64,000 bases of DNA, taken from assembly GCF_041222825.1 (NCBI RefSeq), contig NZ_CP139482.1, positions 3,477,501-3,541,500 on the forward strand, given 5' to 3'. The position numbers and the translations under genes were made by a program. The DNA comes from Candidatus Thalassolituus haligoni (GTDB taxonomy: Bacteria > Pseudomonadota > Gammaproteobacteria > Pseudomonadales > Oceanobacteraceae). The notes below the pieces were generated by a model. The model did no database searches and was not told the origin of the DNA. It saw only the letters and a list, made by a program, of their open reading frames with translations. Shown piece by piece: positions 28,781 to 37,953 of the stretch; position 1 is the stretch's first letter, and every line of letters starts with the position of its first letter.

Positions 28781-29638
28781 ATGAGTCTTCTCGATCAAAT
28801 CGGCGAGCGGCTGGAAAATCTGAACAAGTCTGAACGCAAGGTCGCTGATGTGATTCTGAACGACCCGAAAAGCGCCACCCGTATGAGCATTTCAGCGCTC
28901 GCCAATGCCTCTCTGGTCAGCGAGCCGACGGTTAACCGTTTTTGTCGTAACTTCGAGACTTCCGGCTTCCCGGATTTCAAGATCCAGCTGGCCCAGAGCC
29001 TGGCCACCGGGACGCCCTACGTCAGTCGTGATGTGGAGCAGAATGACAATACCGAGGAATACACCGACAAAATTTTCACCTCGACCATTGCGGCGATGGA
29101 AAATGCCCGCAAACATGTATGTATGAGCGCGGTTGAAAAGGCCGTCGACTTTCTGATTCAGGCCAAACAGATTTCATTTTTTGGTCTGGGGGCGTCTGGC
29201 CCGGTAGCGATGGATGCCCAGCACAAGTTTTTCCGTTTCAATCTGCCGGTCACCGCCTACGACGACGTGTTGATGATGCGGATGGTGGCTGCGGCTGCTC
29301 ATACCGGCGATGTGATTGTCGCCATCTCCTACACTGGCCGTACCCGCGATATGGTTGAGATTGCCCAAATCGCTCGCAGCAACGGTGCAACCGTGATTGG
29401 ACTGACTGCCGACAAATCGCCTCTGGCAGCATCCAGCAGTGTCTGTCTGTCGTTTCCTACCCCGGAAGACACTGACAAATACATGCCGATGACATCACGT
29501 ATCGTGCAGCTGATTTTATTGGATGTGCTGGCCACTGGGGTGACACTACGTCGGGGAGTGGAATTCCAGGCCCACCTGAAGAAAATCAAGGACAGCCTGA
29601 AAGCAACCCGTTATCCCGACCTGCCGCCCGAGGCTTGA
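28781..29638 (+). CDS. hexR: HexR, RpiR-family regulator of central carbon metabolism
   Basis: A 285-residue protein with an N-terminal RpiR helix-turn-helix (residues about 1-75, [21 protein letters not shown]) and a C-terminal SIS sugar-phosphate domain (about 125-260). It closely follows HexR, which senses 2-keto-3-deoxy-6-phosphogluconate and controls zwf, edd/eda, gap and gluconeogenic genes. None of those targets is in this window, so it is a solitary regulator here. Divergent from prfC. Confidence 0.9.
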   Translation: MSLLDQIGERLENLNKSERKVADVILNDPKSATRMSISALANASLVSEPTVNRFCRNFETSGFPDFKIQLAQSLATGTPYVSRDVEQNDNTEEYTDKIFTSTIAAMENARKHVCMSAVEKAVDFLIQAKQISFFGLGASGPVAMDAQHKFFRFNLPVTAYDDVLMMRMVAAAAHTGDVIVAISYTGRTRDMVEIAQIARSNGATVIGLTADKSPLAASSSVCLSFPTPEDTDKYMPMTSRIVQLILLDVLATGVTLRRGVEFQAHLKKIKDSLKATRYPDLPPEA

Positions 29639-29685
29639 ACTTGATGCCTTGCCGCAAGCACTCTGCACACAGTTTAACGGCGTAC

Positions 29686-30597
29686 CTAACTACGTACCGG
29701 CTTGATAAACTTCAACGTCATCCGGTCGCTTTCACCGATGGCCTGATAACGAGCGCGATCCTGTTCCCCCAGCCGATACGAAGGGGGTAACGTCCAGACA
29801 CCCTCAGGATAACGAGTGCTATCTGCCGGGTTGGCGTTGATTTCACTGCTGGCTTGCAAGATAAAACCGGCCTGTTCAGCCATACGAATCACATAATCCT
29901 GGTGCAGATAACCACTACTTTGCTGATCGACTAACGGGCGATCGGCTGCCAGGCGATGTTCCACAATACCCAGGACGCCACCGGGTTTCAGTGCACGATA
30001 AAACGTTTTGAAGGCTGCCAGCACTCGTTCATCACCGCCACCGCGCATGTACCAGTTATGCACATTACGGAAACTCAGTACCCTGTCGGCACTGCCGTCC
30101 GGCGCAATGGCCTGTTCGCTGCCCGGATCAAACACCGCCAGAGTGGTACTGCCAAAGCGCTTGGGCTGGCGGGTGACTTTGGCAGCAAAACGCGCACGAC
30201 TGTTACGGAAGTATTCAACGTCAGAATCCGGGTCAAAATGCGCTGCGACATACCGGCCATGATCACTCAGATATGGCCCCAGAATATCCGCATACCAGCC
30301 GCCACCGGGCCAGATTTCCACCACGCTCATATCTGGCTCGACATCAAAAAATGCCAAGGTCGCAGCCGGATGACGGTATATATCCCGAACACGGTCATCT
30401 TGCCGGGCATCACTGTCGATAAATGCTTGAAAGTCCGCCGGCGTCACCGCCTCTGCCTTGGTCTGGTTGACCCACATCGAAGCAGCAAAACTGACAGCGA
30501 TCAGGGTATAAACAAGTATCCGGCGCAACTCGAAGGTTGGTTGGAGGGGTGTTACCTGCATGGCTACGGTGACGGTGCTCTGGTCTGGTTGCATCAA
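29686..30597 (-). CDS. membrane-anchored or exported class I methyltransferase-like protein (COG4798 type)
   Basis: A 303-residue protein with a basic N-terminus and one hydrophobic segment (about residues 28-44) ending at TKAEA, which looks like a signal peptide or anchor. The rest is a Rossmann methyltransferase domain with motif I VVEIWPGGGWY and the later ALKPGGVLGIVEHR. A SAM-fold domain apparently placed in the periplasm is odd because SAM is cytosolic. It may face the cytoplasm or have a different activity. The substrate is unknown. It is monocistronic. Confidence 0.75.
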   Translation of the reverse strand: MMQPDQSTVTVAMQVTPLQPTFELRRILVYTLIAVSFAASMWVNQTKAEAVTPADFQAFIDSDARQDDRVRDIYRHPAATLAFFDVEPDMSVVEIWPGGGWYADILGPYLSDHGRYVAAHFDPDSDVEYFRNSRARFAAKVTRQPKRFGSTTLAVFDPGSEQAIAPDGSADRVLSFRNVHNWYMRGGGDERVLAAFKTFYRALKPGGVLGIVEHRLAADRPLVDQQSSGYLHQDYVIRMAEQAGFILQASSEINANPADSTRYPEGVWTLPPSYRLGEQDRARYQAIGESDRMTLKFIKPVRS

Positions 30598-30727
30598 TGA
30601 CCTCCTGTGTTGATTCGGGGTTGATTCGTAAGGGTTAATTTTTTTGGATAGCGTACGTCAAAATAAAGAGACTCGCCTGTGCCAGGCGGCTTCAACTCTC
30701 GGATTCCCGGAGCGCCCAGAAACAGCA

Positions 30728-30753
30728 GACAAACAATCGGAGCTCTGTTTGTC
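30728..30753 (-). terminator. hairpin downstream of the eamA gene
   Basis: Perfect 8-bp arms GACAAACA and TGTTTGTC around a 10-nt loop begin 5 bp past the eamA-type stop. There is no good T-tract. A second small hairpin CGCCTG-TGC-CAGGCG lies at 30674-30688. Confidence 0.45.
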
Positions 30754-30758
30754 CAGCA

Positions 30759-31661
30759 TCACCAGGAGCGGGCTGTTGCGGGTACCAGCTTTCCTGCAAC
30801 CCGGATCACCGAGCGCCAACGGCTTGCCAATAGCGCCGTAAAGATCAGTCCACAGCCCAACATCTGCATCAGCGTCATCTGCTCGCCAAACCAGAATGCC
30901 GCCAAGAAAGCCGTCCAGACCGGTTCCAGCATCATAATCAACGCCGCTGAACTGGAAGAAGTTTTACCCTGCGCCCAGGTTTGCAAAAAAAATCGCAGAC
31001 AGGTGGCTATCAGCGTACTGGCCAGCACCCAGAGCCAGATATTCAGTACCCCCGGCAGCTGCCAGGTTTCAAATGCCAGCGACAGTGGCAAAGCCACCAG
31101 CCCCACGACGGTCAGCTGCACCGAAGTCAGGGCAATCGCCGGAATCGAGGCCGCTGCCCGACTGGTCAGCACAAAGGTCAGGGCAAACAGACAAGCAGCG
31201 GCCAAATAGCACAATTCACCAAAGCCAAAGACAAATGTCCCATCCAGCGACAAACATCCCAAGCCTGCGGCTGCCAGTGGTAGCGATACCCAGGTTGTAG
31301 AAGGGGGTCGATCACCAAACAACAAGATCACCAGCGGTACCATGACCACACCCAAACAAGTCAAAAAAGCACCGACTCCCATATGCTGGCCGTGTTTCAA
31401 TCCCATAATCCAGAACGCAATCGCCATCCCGAAACAGGCACCGGAGCGCAGTGCTCGAATCCACTCCGCTTGGCTCATGGCTTGTACATCTTTCCAGCCA
31501 ACCGCTCCCACCACCACACCAGCGCTGACAAAGCGTATAAAAATAAACATCAAGGGCGCCAACCCTGCCAGTGCCTCCTTGGAAAAAATCCAGCCAGCTG
31601 CCGCCAGCAGGGTCACCAGCACCAATACCAGGTCTGCCTTGACCGATACCGCTTGCGTCAT
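30759..31661 (-). CDS. EamA/DMT-superfamily exporter
   Basis: A 300-residue protein with ten predicted membrane helices in two EamA repeats, as in drug/metabolite or amino-acid exporters. The start at 31661 (MTQAVSVKADLVLVLV) has GGAG 7 nt upstream. The longer frame from 31805 adds a non-hydrophobic stretch with no family match. The substrate cannot be inferred. It lies divergent from regB. Confidence 0.82.
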   Translation of the reverse strand: MTQAVSVKADLVLVLVTLLAAAGWIFSKEALAGLAPLMFIFIRFVSAGVVVGAVGWKDVQAMSQAEWIRALRSGACFGMAIAFWIMGLKHGQHMGVGAFLTCLGVVMVPLVILLFGDRPPSTTWVSLPLAAAGLGCLSLDGTFVFGFGELCYLAAACLFALTFVLTSRAAASIPAIALTSVQLTVVGLVALPLSLAFETWQLPGVLNIWLWVLASTLIATCLRFFLQTWAQGKTSSSSAALIMMLEPVWTAFLAAFWFGEQMTLMQMLGCGLIFTALLASRWRSVIRVAGKLVPATARSW

Positions 31662-31894
31662 GGGAGTACTCCGAACGAGAAGCCTGTAACAGGCATAAGC
31701 TACGCACTGTACGCGCAGAAAGTCGCATTTTGTCACGCCAGCGTCAGGAACTGAATGGAACACAGACTCCCATCCGGCGGAATAACTGTTTGCCCCTGCG
31801 ACCAAATAACGCAGGGCAGATCATACCCGGCAGAATCAAGACGGCCAGAATCCCTTATACTGGCCTCCAATGCCCATTGGACATCGTCTTTTTC

Positions 31895-33148
31895 ATGCGC
31901 TCGCTGGCCTCTCCTTCCACCGGACTGAACCCGGTACTGCAACGACTCGCCCTGCTGCAGCTGGCCATCGCCACCGTCTGGCTGCTATTTCTGAGTTATC
32001 TGCAGACTCAGGAGGTCGCCAACCTCGGCTCTGCCTGGGTGCTGCTGGCGTTATATGTGCCGCTGCAGGTATTCAGCCAATGGCAAGTCACCCGTCGGAA
32101 TATTCAGGATTGGCAGCTGTTTTTACATTTGTCGCTGGAATGCCAGCTGTTTACCGGGTTGCTGTTTTTTACCGGCGGTGCAACCAACCCGCTGATCTCT
32201 TATTTTCTGGTGTTGCTGGTACTGGCCAGCTATGGCTTGCCCTGGTTACTGGCCATCTGGATGACGGCACTGTGTGTCGCCGATTACAGCCTGCTCAGTG
32301 TCTGGTATCAGCCGCTGCTGTTACACCAAAGCCACACACTGAGCAGTTTGTCACTGGTGGACTGGCACCTCGCCGGTATGTGGCTGACCTTTGTACTCAG
32401 CGCCCTGATTCTGGCTACCCTGATTCCGCAGCTGTTACGCACCCGTCAACGCCAGCAACTGGAAATCCAGCAATTGCGCGAGCAGCAACTCAAAAACGAA
32501 CAACTGGTGGGTATCGGCACGTTAGCCGCAGGAACTGCCCATGAGATGGGTACGCCATTGATGACCATGGGCATGCTGCTGGATGATCTGATCGACAGCC
32601 AGGCGGCACCTGCTATTCAATCCGACCTGACGTTATTACGAGAACAGGTCAACCGCTGCCAGAATTCATTACAGGCTCTGGCCAAGCAAGGCCGAGAGGC
32701 ACGTAATGCCAGGCAACAACTCGCCAGTGACTGGCTCGATGAACAGCTACAGCGCTGGCAGCTGAGTCAACCCAATGCCGTGTGGCAGCCGTTCGAACAC
32801 CATAGCTCGGCCATGATTCATACTTCTCCCCTGCTGGATCAGGCATTACTGAACCTGCTCGATAACGCCGCTGAAGCCGGCCAACAAGCGATTGAACTCC
32901 AGACCCGTGAAGCGCAAGACTACTGGGTGTTAGATATCGTTCAACCCGATCCCCACGCCGCTGCGGCTCTGAGCCGTTACACACCCTACAGCAGCAGCAA
33001 GCAAACCGGACTGGGTATTGGTCTTTACCTGAGTAACGCCAGCGTTGAGCAGTTTGGCGGTAATATCGAACTGCGGGCACTGGCCAACGGCGGCAGTCGT
33101 TGCACCCTCAGCCTGCCAATTTCTCCCTTACCGGAACCACTATCATGA
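31895..33148 (+). CDS. regB: RegB/PrrB-type redox sensor histidine kinase
   Basis: A 417-residue kinase with six N-terminal membrane helices (to about residue 180). It carries the quinone-site motif GGATNPL (94-100; usual form GGxxNPF) and the phospho-acceptor H216 in HEMGTPL. C255 stands in REQVNRCQNSL, where RegB has its redox-active cysteine. N- and G-boxes are NLLDNAAEAG and GLGIGLYLS. These features define the RegB/PrrB/RoxS group, which senses quinone pool and redox state. The start at 31895 is chosen by family length. It overlaps regA by 4 bp. Confidence 0.88.
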   Translation: MRSLASPSTGLNPVLQRLALLQLAIATVWLLFLSYLQTQEVANLGSAWVLLALYVPLQVFSQWQVTRRNIQDWQLFLHLSLECQLFTGLLFFTGGATNPLISYFLVLLVLASYGLPWLLAIWMTALCVADYSLLSVWYQPLLLHQSHTLSSLSLVDWHLAGMWLTFVLSALILATLIPQLLRTRQRQQLEIQQLREQQLKNEQLVGIGTLAAGTAHEMGTPLMTMGMLLDDLIDSQAAPAIQSDLTLLREQVNRCQNSLQALAKQGREARNARQQLASDWLDEQLQRWQLSQPNAVWQPFEHHSSAMIHTSPLLDQALLNLLDNAAEAGQQAIELQTREAQDYWVLDIVQPDPHAAAALSRYTPYSSSKQTGLGIGLYLSNASVEQFGGNIELRALANGGSRCTLSLPISPLPEPLS

Positions 33149-33693
33149 CCCCGACCCCGGCCCTTCCCCGTATCCTGGTGATCGACGACGACGTCCACTT
33201 CAGCCAGGTATTGTGCCGCAGTCTGGAACGACAGGGCTTTACTGCCCGGCCAGCACACAACAGCAGCGCCGCACTGGCTACCCAAGCAGACTTCCAGCCG
33301 CAATGGGCCACCCTGGATTTACGCATGGCACAGGAATCCGGTCTGACTCTGATTCCCCAACTGTTGCAACAACAGCCTGAGATAAAAATCGTGATGTTGA
33401 CCGGCTACGCCAGCATCGCCACGGCAGTGGAAGCGATCAAGCTGGGTGCCCACAACTACCTGCACAAGCCTGCCACCTTGCAAGAGCTGCTGGCTGCCTT
33501 CAAGGATGATAATGGCCGATCGGCTGAAACTTCAGCAGAACACGCACAGGTGATGTCAGTGGATCAACTGGAATGGGAGCACATCCAGCGAGTGCTGAAT
33601 GAAAACGATGGCAATGTATCCGCCACCGCCCGTGCCCTGAACATGCACCGCAGAACCCTGCAGCGGAAGCTGCAAAAGTACGCGCCGAGGTAA
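33145..33693 (+). CDS. regA: RegA/PrrA-type response regulator
   Basis: A 182-residue regulator with a receiver domain (D14-D16 acidic pocket, phospho-acceptor D58 in TLDLRM, K near 112 in YLHKPA). A short linker leads to a Fis-type helix-turn-helix ending NVSATARALNMHRRTLQRKLQKYAPR-like (residues about 153-182, described here in parts). The ATG overlaps the regB stop (ATGA). Partner and target set in related bacteria are respiration and carbon/nitrogen genes; targets here are unknown. Confidence 0.88.
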   Translation: MTPTPALPRILVIDDDVHFSQVLCRSLERQGFTARPAHNSSAALATQADFQPQWATLDLRMAQESGLTLIPQLLQQQPEIKIVMLTGYASIATAVEAIKLGAHNYLHKPATLQELLAAFKDDNGRSAETSAEHAQVMSVDQLEWEHIQRVLNENDGNVSATARALNMHRRTLQRKLQKYAPR

Positions 33694-33732
33694 GCCTCGG
33701 CACGGTGCACCTTGCTATAATGGAAACTTGGC

Positions 33733-34167
33733 TCAGTCCACCAGAATGACGACATCCCCCACCAGGGCAACACCCGCCATAATGGCACCAGCCCCACACT
33801 GGAAGGTAGTGTCACTACTGGTCAGGTTGTTTTTGTAGTTCGAACGGATATTCACCACCGCATTGCCGCCTTCTTTCACGGCTCGATCGCGTAACGAAAT
33901 CATTGCTGACAGAAACGCCCACTCACAGGCTTTCTTGTCGGATTTGCCAAAGGCATTGGTTTTTTTGTTGGTGCGAAACTCACCAAAATTTTTGCTCACT
34001 GCCTTATGTTGCTGATTGCCGAAATAGAATTGTATTGACGTTCCCAGCCGAGGCTTCGCTTGTTCCTGAGACATTGCATCATCAATAGAATAGCTACCCA
34101 CATCATCACGCGCATAAGCAGATGAGACCATCAGCAATCCGGCCAACACACCAATCATCGTCTTCAT
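33733..34167 (-). CDS. secreted protein of unknown function
   Basis: A 144-residue protein with a clear Sec signal peptide (MKTMIGVLAGLLMVSSAYA). The mature part has two cysteines (KKACEWAF and FQCGAG) that could form a disulfide, and the segment AVKEGGNAVVNIRSNY, reminiscent of small secreted proteins often mis-labelled as excinuclease ATPase subunits. No catalytic motif is seen. It converges with regA. Confidence 0.7.
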   Translation of the reverse strand: MKTMIGVLAGLLMVSSAYARDDVGSYSIDDAMSQEQAKPRLGTSIQFYFGNQQHKAVSKNFGEFRTNKKTNAFGKSDKKACEWAFLSAMISLRDRAVKEGGNAVVNIRSNYKNNLTSSDTTFQCGAGAIMAGVALVGDVVILVD

Positions 34168-34240
34168 ATTCTATTCCTTGCTATGAAAGTCACAACTTCA
34201 GGCCGATATAACCAAACCAAACACCTGAAGTATTCGACGC

Positions 34241-34894
34241 TTACTTGAAGTAAGACTCTTCGTTAAAAGTACTGAGCCATTCCGTATGGAACGCTACCAT
34301 ACCGGCAATAAACATACCGTTAACCACTCCCTCGGGAAACATCATCAAAGGCAAATAGCGCAGGTAATCATGCCAGATACGGTCTGTGGTATAGGTATCA
34401 CTGAGTGCATAAACACTGCTTTGCAGCACATCCAGAAAGGCATGAGTAACCCCGGCATTCAGAAACCCGGCAACAAGAATATAGATAAACGGGTTATGGG
34501 GCAGGCGTCGATAGACCAGTGAGTAAAAACCGTAGGTAAACCCGATAGGTGCTGCATTCTGTACCAGGTAATGATAACCCAGTGCCGACCACTCAAATTG
34601 CCCCAGCAACGCCAACACCAGCTGCATCATGGCGGTCGCCACCAGCGCCAGCCGCCAGCCCATCATCAGAGTGACGGAGGTGAGCGCCAGAATATGAAAA
34701 CCCAGCCCCGGCACAATGCCTGCCTGTGCTTGCCAGAATAAAATCATCACCAGCACACTGCCAAAAAACAGATGTTGGGCAGGGCGGTGTTCAATCAGCG
34801 CCGACCAGCGATAGCTGTAGATACTCCAGCCCAGCAGAGCAAGGCTGGCAAGTGACATCAACCCCAGTAACCAGCCTGGCAGCATTGGACTCAT
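34241..34894 (-). CDS. CbiM-superfamily membrane protein (predicted ECF-type permease)
   Basis: A 217-residue protein with about six or seven membrane helices and the GLGFHILALTSVTLMMGWRLAL region typical of the COG3235 group related to CbiM. CbiM proteins are substrate-capture parts of metal ECF transporters. No ATPase or T-component is adjacent, so transport function and substrate are open. The start at 34894 lies just after an AGGAGC site. Confidence 0.75.
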   Translation of the reverse strand: MSPMLPGWLLGLMSLASLALLGWSIYSYRWSALIEHRPAQHLFFGSVLVMILFWQAQAGIVPGLGFHILALTSVTLMMGWRLALVATAMMQLVLALLGQFEWSALGYHYLVQNAAPIGFTYGFYSLVYRRLPHNPFIYILVAGFLNAGVTHAFLDVLQSSVYALSDTYTTDRIWHDYLRYLPLMMFPEGVVNGMFIAGMVAFHTEWLSTFNEESYFK

Positions 34895-34932
34895 GAGGGG
34901 GTGCTCCTGCGGATTATCAGGTTATTGAAAGG

Positions 34933-35388
34933 TCAGACGATCAGTTCCTGGCAATACATCAGGGCGTCTTCGCGTCCCTGTTTGGCCGGATAGTAGTTGC
35001 TTCGGACACCAACCTGGCAAAAACCCAGCTTTTCATAAACCGCGATCGCCGCACGGTTACTTTCGCGCACTTCAAGAAACATACGTTCATTGCCGTTGGC
35101 TGCAACCGTATCCAGCAGATGTTGCAATAACTGCTGTCCCAGACCGTGTCCCTGATAATCAGGGTGAATGGCAATATCCAGCAGTTCAGCCTCCCCGGCC
35201 ACCTGGGTCACGACAGCAAAACCGACAATGGCCTCGGTGAGCTCCAGCCGCCACACCACCTGTTTTTTATTCAGGTAGCGAACCATCACTGCACTACTCC
35301 ATGGATGAGACTGACAGCGCTGTTCAATTGCCATCAGTGCTTGCAGGTCTTCCGGACTGGCCGCGACAATACGGACACTGTTGCTCAT
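34933..35388 (-). CDS. rimI: ribosomal protein S18 alanine N-acetyltransferase RimI
   Basis: A 151-residue GNAT acetyltransferase with the acetyl-CoA loop GHGLGQQLL and the conserved MFLEVRESNRAAIAVYEKLGF. The start at 35388 is fixed by its ATGA overlap with the stop of the upstream holD-like gene; the frame extending to 35439 overlaps that gene further and is unlikely. RimI acetylates the N-terminus of S18. Confidence 0.92.
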   Translation of the reverse strand: MSNSVRIVAASPEDLQALMAIEQRCQSHPWSSAVMVRYLNKKQVVWRLELTEAIVGFAVVTQVAGEAELLDIAIHPDYQGHGLGQQLLQHLLDTVAANGNERMFLEVRESNRAAIAVYEKLGFCQVGVRSNYYPAKQGREDALMYCQELIV

Positions 35389-36206
35389 GATTGCTCCACC
35401 GGCAGTTGTTCCATCGGCAGCTTCAGCAATGCCAGCCACAGTTGTTTTTTCTGTTCCGCACTATTCATCACGCTGAAGACATCACCGTCCTGATAGCAGC
35501 CAGGCACCTGGATACGTGTGAGCCACTGACCGGAGCGAGGGCCAAAGCCAATTACAAAACGGCCACCATGATGGACAAAAAATTGCCATTGTGCCCGCAG
35601 TGCCTGTTCCGCCACTGCGGCACTCTGATCTTCCTTGCCATGCTCGATAAAGGGCCAACGAAAGGAGAGCGGTTCGCCTCTTTCCTGATTCCATCCCATC
35701 CCTGCTGCCACCCGCAAGGCAAAGGCCTGCATCGCCTGGAGCTGTTCTCTGCCATCACACACCCAGATGGCACCACCTCCCATCGCCACAAAATGCAGTT
35801 CAAAACGCGGCGGGGTCAAATCAACAACCGTCACCGCTTCGAAGGGCAGCGGTGCAGACGGAGTCCGCGCTGGTTCGACTGGTGGAACTTTAAGGCTTGC
35901 CGTTGCGGGGTTCCTGGCGAGTACATTTGCGGGTACCGCAGGCGCGTTACCACGAGTCTCTGCTATCGCCGTGGATGTACCACGATGCTGCAGCAATTCT
36001 GCCGCGAAATGACCTCCCGGAGAGTGATCTTCGGCATGATGGTAGTTGGGCAGATGACCCGTTGGCAGTTCACTGCCATGCGGGCCACCTTGCTCTCCGA
36101 GCCAGGGTAACAACTGACTCGGTGCTGCGTTAGGCAGCTCGTGCCGGGGCACCCATATCGGGATACCCATGGCATGAAGATACTGGCAACGAACGGCTTC
36201 ACGCAT
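35385..36206 (-). CDS. holD: probable DNA polymerase III psi subunit (divergent HolD)
   Basis: A 273-residue protein immediately before rimI, which is where holD lies in E. coli and where the divergent long psi of pseudomonads is found. The N-terminus (QYLHAMGIPIWVPR) resembles the chi-binding peptide of HolD (LxxLGIxxWxxR). A Pro/Ala-rich low-complexity linker spans about residues 60-125 and a conserved globular part about 130-265. At about twice the size of E. coli psi (137) it is easily missed by similarity. It begins 5 bp after leuA. Assignment is by context plus the N-terminal motif. Confidence 0.6.
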   Translation of the reverse strand: MREAVRCQYLHAMGIPIWVPRHELPNAAPSQLLPWLGEQGGPHGSELPTGHLPNYHHAEDHSPGGHFAAELLQHRGTSTAIAETRGNAPAVPANVLARNPATASLKVPPVEPARTPSAPLPFEAVTVVDLTPPRFELHFVAMGGGAIWVCDGREQLQAMQAFALRVAAGMGWNQERGEPLSFRWPFIEHGKEDQSAAVAEQALRAQWQFFVHHGGRFVIGFGPRSGQWLTRIQVPGCYQDGDVFSVMNSAEQKKQLWLALLKLPMEQLPVEQS

Positions 36207-36211
36207 CGGAA

Positions 36212-37762
36212 TCAGACACCGTCGTTTTGTGGATGCTGACGATCCTTGCCAGAGTAAAGCAGGTTCAGAGCATGGATGTAGGCCTTGGCCGACGCCACGA
36301 CGATATCGGTATCAGCACCACTGCCGTTGACAATACGACCGCCTTTTTCAAGACGTACCGTAACTTCACCCTGGGAATCGGTGCCCTTGGTAATGTTATT
36401 CACTGAATACAGCAGCAGATTGGCACCTGAGCCAGCCACTTGATCAATGGCTTTTAATGCCGCATCAACCGGGCCAGAGCCTTCACTGGTCACCTTGTGC
36501 TCAACACCATCCTGGCTGACTACCAGCGATGCCAGCGGCATTTCTCCAGTGGCCGAACGGCATTCCAGTGCCACCAGCTTGTACACATCCGGAGCGGCAT
36601 CTGCAGCGACTTCGCTGACCAGGGCCTGCAAGTCTTCATCAAAAATTTCGTGCTTTTTATCCGCCAGTTCCTTGAAGCGGGCAAACGCTTCGTTGAGGGC
36701 GACGTCAGAATCAAAACTCATTCCCAGCTCTTCCAGACGACTGCGGAAAGCCGCACGACCCGAGTGTTTGCCCATCACCATTTTATTAGCACCCCAACCA
36801 ACGTCTTCGGCCTTCATGATTTCGTAGGTTTCGCGGTGCTTGAGTACCCCATCCTGGTGAATACCGGATTCATGGGCAAAGGCGTTGGCTCCGACGATGG
36901 CCTTGTTCGGCTGCACCGGGAAGCCGGTAATGGACGACACCAGACGGGAGGTCGGCACAATCTGGGTGGTATCAATAGCAGTTGAAATATTAAACAGGTC
37001 ATGACGGGTGCGGGTCGCCATCACGATCTCTTCCAGCGCAGCGTTACCGGCCCGCTCACCCAGACCATTAATGGTGCATTCTACCTGGCGAGCGCCATTG
37101 GCAACGGCGGCAAGGGAGTTGGCCACCGCCAGCCCGAGGTCATTATGACAATGCACGGAGAAGATTGCCTTGTCAGCGTTGGGGATACGCTGCAGCAAGG
37201 TCTTGATGGTGTGGCCAAATTCTTCCGGAATGGCATAGCCTACCGTGTCTGGAATATTGATCGTACGCGCACCGGCATTGATCGCGGCTTCGATAATACG
37301 GCAGAGGAAATCGATTTCGGAACGCCCAGCGTCTTCACAGGAAAACTCCACATCGGCAACGAGGTTGCGGGCTTTTTTCACCGCATACACCGCTTGTTCT
37401 AACACCTGATCAGGTTGCATACGCAACTTGTACTGCATATGAATGGGCGAGGTCGCAATAAACGTATGAATGCGGGCACGTTCGGCTTTTGCCAGAGATG
37501 CTGCTGCACGCTCAATATCGTTATCTATCGCCCGTGCCAAGCTGCAAACGGTGCTTTCACGCACCGCCTGGGCAACCGCCTCAATGGCGGAGAAATCTCC
37601 CGGGCTTGCCGCAGCAAAACCCGCCTCAATGACATCCACTCGCATCTTTTCCAGCGCCTTGCCGATACGAACCTTTTCTTCTTTGGTCATGGACGCGCCA
37701 GGGCTCTGCTCACCGTCGCGCATAGTGGTATCAAAAATGACCAGACGATCTGGCTGACTCAT
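36212..37762 (-). CDS. leuA: 2-isopropylmalate synthase
   Basis: A 516-residue first enzyme of leucine synthesis (acetyl-CoA plus 2-ketoisovalerate). The HMGL-like TIM barrel begins with [15 protein letters not shown] (residues 11-25). The metal-binding HCHNDLG and the C-terminal leucine-regulatory domain (about 390-516) are present. The start at 37762 with GGGAG upstream replaces a longer frame from 37798. No leader-peptide attenuator was seen upstream. It appears to head an operon with holD-like and rimI. Confidence 0.96.
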   Translation of the reverse strand: MSQPDRLVIFDTTMRDGEQSPGASMTKEEKVRIGKALEKMRVDVIEAGFAAASPGDFSAIEAVAQAVRESTVCSLARAIDNDIERAAASLAKAERARIHTFIATSPIHMQYKLRMQPDQVLEQAVYAVKKARNLVADVEFSCEDAGRSEIDFLCRIIEAAINAGARTINIPDTVGYAIPEEFGHTIKTLLQRIPNADKAIFSVHCHNDLGLAVANSLAAVANGARQVECTINGLGERAGNAALEEIVMATRTRHDLFNISTAIDTTQIVPTSRLVSSITGFPVQPNKAIVGANAFAHESGIHQDGVLKHRETYEIMKAEDVGWGANKMVMGKHSGRAAFRSRLEELGMSFDSDVALNEAFARFKELADKKHEIFDEDLQALVSEVAADAAPDVYKLVALECRSATGEMPLASLVVSQDGVEHKVTSEGSGPVDAALKAIDQVAGSGANLLLYSVNNITKGTDSQGEVTVRLEKGGRIVNGSGADTDIVVASAKAYIHALNLLYSGKDRQHPQNDGV

Positions 37763-37887
37763 GGAAATCTCCCAAATAGGTACAACGTAACGGGGCATTA
37801 TACGACGCTATCGCATCTGCCGCACAGCCAAACCCTCAATACAGGATGATCCCGGTTACATAACAGAGCTTGAACAACCTGCAATAA

Positions 37888-37907
37888 TACTGTTTATTTG
37901 TACAGTA
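37888..37907 (+). promoter_or_regulatory. LexA (SOS) box
   Basis: CTGTTTATTTGTACAG at 37890-37905 fits CTGT-N8-ACAG exactly, and the dyad extends by TA on both sides. It lies 49 bp before the imuA-like start, in the promoter area, and about 125 bp from the leuA start on the other strand. Confidence 0.85.
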
Positions 37908-37953
37908 TTTTTCAGTTTTCGCTGCGTACCGATTCAGTACGCCAGGAGTCATC

